Assembly: GCA_010093515.1 (NCBI GenBank) | Contig: MU001690.1 | Location: 421,916-485,915 of the forward strand | Direction of reading: 5' to 3' | Length of the DNA stretch: 64,000 nucleotides | Source of the DNA: Lineolata rhizophorae | Taxonomy: Eukaryota > Ascomycota > Dothideomycetes > Lineolatales > Lineolataceae | Shown: positions 58,711 through 64,000 of the stretch, one piece after another | Layout of the letters: each line of letters begins with the position of its first letter | Numbering within the stretch: the first letter of the stretch is position 1 | Notes under the pieces: model-generated | Told to the model about the DNA's origin: nothing | The model's input: only the letters and a program-made list of their open reading frames with translations | The model's database searches: none | Translations under genes and position numbers: made by a program

Positions 58711-59412
58711 TCACAACCGACTGCCCTCGGTAGCGAGAGCAATGCACTCGATCTCGATGGGGATGCCCTTGGGCAGCTGCTTAGCGGCGATGCAGCTGCG
58801 GGCCGGCTTGCCCGTGAAGAACTTCTCGTAGACACCGTTCATCTCGGTAAAGTGCGCCATGTCGTCCAGGAAGATGTTGACCTTGACGACGCGCGTGAGG
58901 TCGCTGCCGGCCTCCTCGAGGATGGCCGCGATGTTGCGGCAGCACGCCTCCGTCTTCTGCGCGATGCTACCCTCGACTAGGTTGCCCTGGACGTCGGCGG
59001 GCATCTGGCCCGAGACGAAGATGGTGGGGCCGGCAATCATCGCTTGGGACTGCGAGGGTTCGGGGAAGTTAGAGCATGAGACTTGCGGCGGAGTTGTCAG
59101 AATCTAGTTCTTTTTTTTTCTTTGCCGGCCGCGGGTCGCGAGATTCCGGTATTGGAATAACGTACATATGGACCCACAGCTATAACTTGGTTAGCATTGG
59201 AGCTTCTGAAGCATCGTGAAATAGAAATCGGGGCGAAACGTACGCGGGCACGCCTTCGTTGTGAATACGGGCTTCATGTCGGACATTTCGCGCTGCTGTT
59301 GCTGCTGCTGTGGCGAGGTCCGGAAAGAGAAAGGTGAGAATGAAGAGTTATATACGAGGGGACGACGCAGGAGCGGTCTCGGCGGTACGGCTGCAATGAC
59401 TCGTCGGAGCAT
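58711..59412 (-). CDS. RidA/YjgF imine deaminase, Mmf1-like
   Basis: Exons 59244-59412, 59166-59179 and 58711-59049 on the minus strand give 173 residues. RidA proteins hydrolyse reactive enamine and imine products of PLP enzymes such as threonine dehydratase. The domain reads VGPYSQAMIAGPTIFVSGQMP, VVKVNIFLDDMAHF, ARSCIAAKQLPKG with the catalytic-site Arg, and ends IEIECIALA. The first 43 residues are Arg- and Gln-rich (MLRRVIAAVPPRPLLRRP) and look like a mitochondrial presequence, as in yeast Mmf1. A second in-frame Met (MSDMKPVFTT) could start a cytosolic form, like Hmf1. Exon 2 is only 14 nt and encodes the core of the conserved VGPY motif; its phase and the protein motif both demand it. 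Confidence 0.92.
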
Positions 59413-59998
59413 CTGAAGCTGGGGCTGTGGGATTGGTGGTGGTGAGTTGAGGTTGCCAAGCGTTTGCAGGTGCGGAGCTCGGGGAACAAGAAACGCGCCC
59501 TCCGATGTCGCTGGTCGTCATTGTGCAGCAACTGACCCACGGAAGCAGGCAGGCCTAAAAAGGTCGAGGTCGTCTGCCTATTACCCTTGTTTGGAGAGTT
59601 TACCTCGTAACGCCGCATTCCTTTCCGCTATTATATTGGATTTACTTTACCTGCTCGGGTTCGAGCGAAGGAATGCGTCGATCTCTGCATTACCTTGATT
59701 CATCATTGGTAATCGCCTTGGCATCTAGTTCAGTAGTCCGCCTTCGGAGCGCCGAAACAGTGACCTTTGATTCGACTAGTATTGCTAGTTTGAGAGTCGC
59801 GAATAGTGCAGTTTAGCGAATGAGCACTCCCAATCCACTTCGATTGAGATTTGCAACACATATACGTTTGAAAAGTCTTTGTATTATTTCTTTTTAGATT
59901 GACGCTCCCTAGTTGACGCTATAGAAGCTTCTTCAGTAAGACTGTTATAGCACGTGGGTTGTAAAGTGCTTTGTAGACTAATTCAGTGATTGACGTGT
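59413..59998. other. RidA promoter side and pseudogene 3' flank
   Basis: 586 nt. It holds the RidA promoter. No gene is seen. Confidence 0.45.
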
Positions 59999-61793
59999 TC
60001 ACTGCAGCATCTGAAACCCCAGCGGCGCAGCCTCAATCTTTGCGGCATCATATTCTCCATCCGCGTTCCTGCCAGGGCTAGTGAACACCTCACGCAGAAT
60101 ATCCCAGGCCCTGTATCTCCTCTCGCTCCAAGGATCCTCTTTGCTCATCCTCATATCCTCATCCTTCGTCCTCACCGTCCGGCCTCTCCAATCGTCGAGA
60201 ACCGCAATGTTCCCGTTTTCAGCATCGTACTCTGCTTCCCAGGGCGGCAGCCCGTTGCCAAACAGGATCCACTTCCTCCCCATCTCGACCGCCATTCTGG
60301 CGTAGAAGCGGTCGCGCTGCGATGGCGTGCGGAACGTCAAGGTCAGGAACAGATACAGCACGTCGACGAAGTGGTGTCCGGCGATGACGGATAACTCCGA
60401 GCCTGTGAACGGGTTGCTGATGCACATGTTGTATCTGTAGACCCGTTTCTTCTTGCTGCTAGTCTGGTTGTGACGCGCTAGCGTGACCGCGGAGCGTGTG
60501 CATCGGCTCCGAGAACCACACGTCGCCCAGGAGGCGCGCGCTGCGATTCTAGAACAGATTCTGGTCCATGTCGCCATCCGGGTCGATGTTGTACGCGTCC
60601 AGCACCCGCCTCGCGCTCTCCTCGCCGTAGATATCTTTCAACAAGCGCACGAAGTACGTCGGCGGGAGATCCTTGATCGCGTATTCCAACACCTTGCCCT
60701 CGAAGAAGCAATCGCCGAGCATGACGTCCTCGACCCAGTCGCACTTCGCAGCCAGCTCCGGCTCCGTCAGATATGACGGAGGCACCGTGAAGAAGCCAGA
60801 CTCCTCGCCCATGTACGGACTAAACGTCGCCATGGACAGCGCATCGACCGCGTCCACCAACCTCTGCACCGGCGCCTCCTTCAACCTCGCCACCCGCTTC
60901 TCCCCGTTCTCCTCGGCCGGCCGTACGCCGCGTCGCGCGCCGCCAGCGGCAACGGCACCAGCGGTGCCGCCATGCCACTCTGCAGCACCACGCGCCTGAA
61001 CAGCGGCACCCCGGCATTCAGATGCATCGCCAGCGACGCGGCCCCCGCGCTCGCCCCCGAACGCCGTCACGCTCGCCGCATCGCCTCCAACTCCCCCGAC
61101 ATTCTCCCGGATCCAGCGGGACGCGTTGCGCTGGTCCCGGAGCCCGTAAGATGAACGGGTCCGCCCCGGCGCCCTCGGCCGCCGCCTCGCCCAGCAGGCC
61201 CCCGCTCGCCGCGAAGCCGAGCCAACTGACGCGGTACGCGATGCCGACGAGGACGACGGGGCGGCGCTCGGCTGGCGGCGAGCGAGGGCGGCCAGGGGCG
61301 CGGCGTCGTGGCCGGCGCTGGTCGGGCCGGCGCCCTCCTTGAACGCGCCGCCGCGCACGTACACCGTGACGGGCAGCGGCGGCCCGGCTTCGTCGCGCGC
61401 GGCCGCCTGGCCGTCCTGCAGCCGGGCCGCGGGCGCCGACACCGTGGCCGTCAGGCACGTGAGCTCGTCGTAGCGGCGCTCGCCTTCGGGGGTCGGCCCG
61501 CCGGCGGCGGCGCTGCCCTGCGGCACCTGCGGGCATGTGTAGCCGTATTGGGTGAAGTCGCCTCGGGGGCGGCCATCGTTGAAGTGGGCTGGGTCGCGGA
61601 GGCCGTTGGAGACGAGGACGGATTGTTTGAAGCGGGCGGGGATGGTGGCGTAGGGAATGCAGCGGATGTTGGCGATGGGAGGGGTGCTGGAGGCCGGGAG
61701 GCCGTGGACGGATGGGTAGACGAGGCGGGCTTTGATGGGGCCGAGAGCGGGGTGGGTGAATGTGAGAGAGGGAACTGGATCGGTGGAGGTCAT
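59999..61793 (-). pseudogene. Type-B carboxylesterase pseudogene
   Basis: The minus strand from 61793 to 59999 spells a fungal carboxylesterase/lipase of about 590 residues, but in several phases. In order: YVRGGAFKEG (oxyanion region), VLVGIAYRVSWLGFAASGG, YGLRDQRNASRWIRENVGG, GASAGAASLAMHL (catalytic Ser), VVLQSGM, FSPYMGEESGFF, DMDQNLF, DVWFSEPMHTL, and AGHHFVDVLYLF (catalytic His region) to the end FQMLQ. These pieces need about five phase changes, and a stop stands where Trp is usual after DMDQNLF (TAG at 60546-60548). Several changes fall in G or C runs, so assembly error is possible for some. Taken together the gene looks recently inactivated rather than ancient. There is no clear signal peptide. 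It is a host gene. Confidence 0.75.
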
Positions 61794-64000
61794 TTGAAGG
61801 GTTGGTCTAGTTCGTGCTTATATGCTGTAAACGATGATATGCCCTGTTATAAAATCAGGCTTCTCTACGTGTTTGATTTGCTGATATTGAAACATTTGGA
61901 TCCTAGCCGTCAAACCAGAAACCCTTTACCACTATACGGCTCCAGCACACAGGAGAATCGGCTCTTCACCATTGGACTGAACGATTGGATTGGTCAGCAA
62001 ACGGAGATATAATGAGCCCTAAGATGCATTGAACGACTCTAAACAGACCATTTTCTGCCTCGCATCGGTCATGTGTAGTTTTCCTGCCAATTGATCGGAA
62101 GGATGGTACGCGACACTTGGCGTTTAACTCATCGTAACGGAGCTTTGGGCACAAAGGTACGTCCATGATGCGGGGTAGCTTCCATTCCGGTGGCCGGGAT
62201 TCCTAGATACCATTCCGTTGTGGGTAATCAGAGCATCCTTGGCGCCACTGTTTGGACCGGAACCTGGGTCGCGGCCCTTGCGAATCAGGATAGGTGAACG
62301 AGAAACGGGGTGGTCCCTTGTCACATGCCTTTAGGGATGGGTCCTTTTTCAAGTACGAATCAGATGAGTGTCTGATACTGAACACCAATGTACAGGTCTG
62401 AATAGGTAGTCAAGATCTTTTGATTTCCTACACCCAATTAACGTCAACTAGGGCCACCCGAGCCGAGTTCATGCTAGAACTTAGTTTACGTAGACATGAC
62501 GTGCCGCCTTCTGTTCCGGTTGGGTATTTTGAAACTGTTGAACTGACGTGCATAAGGTACCTTGCTTGAGGCACATACCTAAGGAGCCACAAGTGGAGCG
62601 GATGGGTCCCACTTTAGGTGCTGGTTAGAACATGACTAAGAGGAGCCCTAACAAGCCATCCAGAATTTCCAAAACTGGCATTGACAGGTACCTAAAATTG
62701 GAGCTGGCGAGGCCGAACGGGGTCTGGACCAGAACCTCCTACTCCACACTTGAACCAAAATGCACCTTGCTCACCTACCTCTTCAATCTTATCAAATCTC
62801 CTCAGCTAAAGATACCATTCTGAAATTCCTGCACATGTCGGTAGCTAGTAAGGGCCCCCGCCACTGGAGACCCGGACGGAGGAGGTTGAACCCACCTACA
62901 TCATAGCAGCAGCGGAGGCGCGACGACAACGTACGGTGGCATGATAAAGTAATGGGCTGCCAATAAAAAACAACCCCAGTCTCAGAACCGACCCCACCAA
63001 CACAGAGAGTCGATCGATCACGCATCCGCATAGGCCAGTTCGGACAGACCGAGCAAGTGGTCGCCTCGACCATCCTTCAAGCCCAGCTCTAAGGGACAAG
63101 GGCTCGCGCGGCGTGGGGGTGCAGCAGCTCACAATAAAATAACATCATCCGCAGTCGGTCAAGTCACCTCCGGGGGAGGCAGGAAGCGATACCAGTCCGG
63201 ACGGGGAAGCTGAGAGACGCGCCTTTTTCGATAGTCGATACGAAGGCGGCAGGCCGGACGGTGAGGTAAGGGTGCGAGGGGCTGGCTGGTGGGGTGGTGG
63301 GGTGGTTCGAGGTGTCGAGACCGCCGCGACGAGAACGAGGGACGCGGCGCCGCTGATTGGCCGCTGGACGGACCCGGCAAAAACCGCTTATAGGGCTCGT
63401 ACGCGCGTTTTCCGGGGTCCGCCCTGGTCGCGGCTATTTCTGTTCGACGACGGCCTGCCTCTTTTTTCTTTGTTCTGTTCCTGTTCGCGGCGAGGTCCAT
63501 CGGCCATCGGCGCAGAAGAGCTGGTGGGCGCAACGGCTAAGGCAGGGAGCACTGGTGGCAGTGAGCTGAATCCGTCGTCCCGGGAGCTGCGCCATTTCCA
63601 ACAAAGTATGTGATTGGAGCACGCGCAAGAGCTGAGTTCGTGCGTGCGTACGTGCGTTGTCGCATCAAAGTTTGAATGTACATTTTTAACCGAAAGAGGC
63701 TTTCCGTGCGAGCGGTGTGGGTAATGCCATCAGGTTTTTGCGGTCATTCTAATTTCCGTTGGGAAAAAGACGTCTAAACAATAATGAAGGGGCAAGGCGA
63801 AAGGGTAGCACGGCGGTAGGAGCTTTGATATACCAAAAATGCCGCCAATATTCTATGAGTCATGAAGTTGGTAATAAGCGGGATGACTGGGAAATGCGGA
63901 GTGGGAGGTAGTGAGACCAAAAAAAAGCGCGAGAGGGACCGGAGGAAAAAGCAAAACCGCTAGTGCTGGTGTTGTCGCCGCCTTAATAGCAAAAGTCCAG
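61794..64000. other. Terminal gene-free region
   Basis: 2.2 kb to the window edge. The first 1.3 kb are of mixed composition with no supported exon. From about 63.15 kb the sequence is GC-rich with a CCAAT-type box (gattggcc, near 63354-63361). Two overlapping frames of 113 and 124 codons on opposite strands look like composition effects. It may be the promoter of a gene beyond 64000. Confidence 0.45.

Noticed and set aside
1-64000. Secondary-metabolite cluster or CRISPR array
   Set aside because: No PKS, NRPS, terpene cyclase or P450 is present near the bZIP factor, and no array of spaced direct repeats was seen.

Overview
The window reads as nuclear DNA of a filamentous ascomycete (Pezizomycotina). 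Genes are split by short introns of about 50-185 nt with GT..AG ends, and they lie on both strands with 0.1-3 kb between them. The gene set is typical of such fungi: a bZIP factor with a DUF3425 tail, a GH45 cellulase, Mcr1-type cytochrome b5 reductase, an Ent3-type epsin and a cyclophilin with a mitochondrial leader. I can support 20 well-formed protein genes, two weaker ones and three decayed host genes. No rRNA, tRNA, CRISPR array or intact transposon was recognised. All exon joins were made by hand from splice signals and reading-frame continuity, and no transcript data were available.

Layout. At 0-9 kb are a peroxisomal SCP2 protein, an F-box/LRR protein, a bZIP factor and an HSL-family esterase. 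At 9-14.5 kb lies one six-exon gene for a 1552-residue GT28/GT1 sterol-glucosyltransferase-like protein carrying PY motifs and a C-terminal array of UIM-like helices. At 16-21 kb are a decayed F-box-like gene, a Dabb-domain protein and an alpha-arrestin. At 23-33 kb are housekeeping genes (RPL23/uL14, VPS28, NOC2, MCR1) with a secreted GH45 endoglucanase among them. At 35-41 kb are an AT-hook/bHLH factor and a small secreted protein set between long gene-free stretches. At 41-49 kb are a peroxisomal ABCD half-transporter, an Ent3-like epsin and a cyclophilin. At 49-54.5 kb are a decayed SRPK-type kinase, an unrecognised two-exon gene, a 50-residue small protein and a Cys/Met-metabolism PLP enzyme. 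At 54.5-56.4 kb is an AT-rich island. At 56-64 kb are a BuGZ-like zinc-finger protein, a RidA/Mmf1 deaminase, a carboxylesterase pseudogene and a final gene-free 2.2 kb.

How the genes relate. No biosynthetic cluster or operon-like unit is evident, and most neighbours are unrelated. Two themes recur. One is peroxisomal lipid handling: the SCP2 protein ends in SKL, and the ABCD transporter should import acyl-CoA. The other is ubiquitin-directed membrane traffic: a PPxY-bearing arrestin, VPS28 of ESCRT-I, an Ent3-type epsin, and the glycosyltransferase that carries both PPxY motifs and UIM-like repeats. That glycosyltransferase is the most unusual protein here and the best candidate for follow-up.
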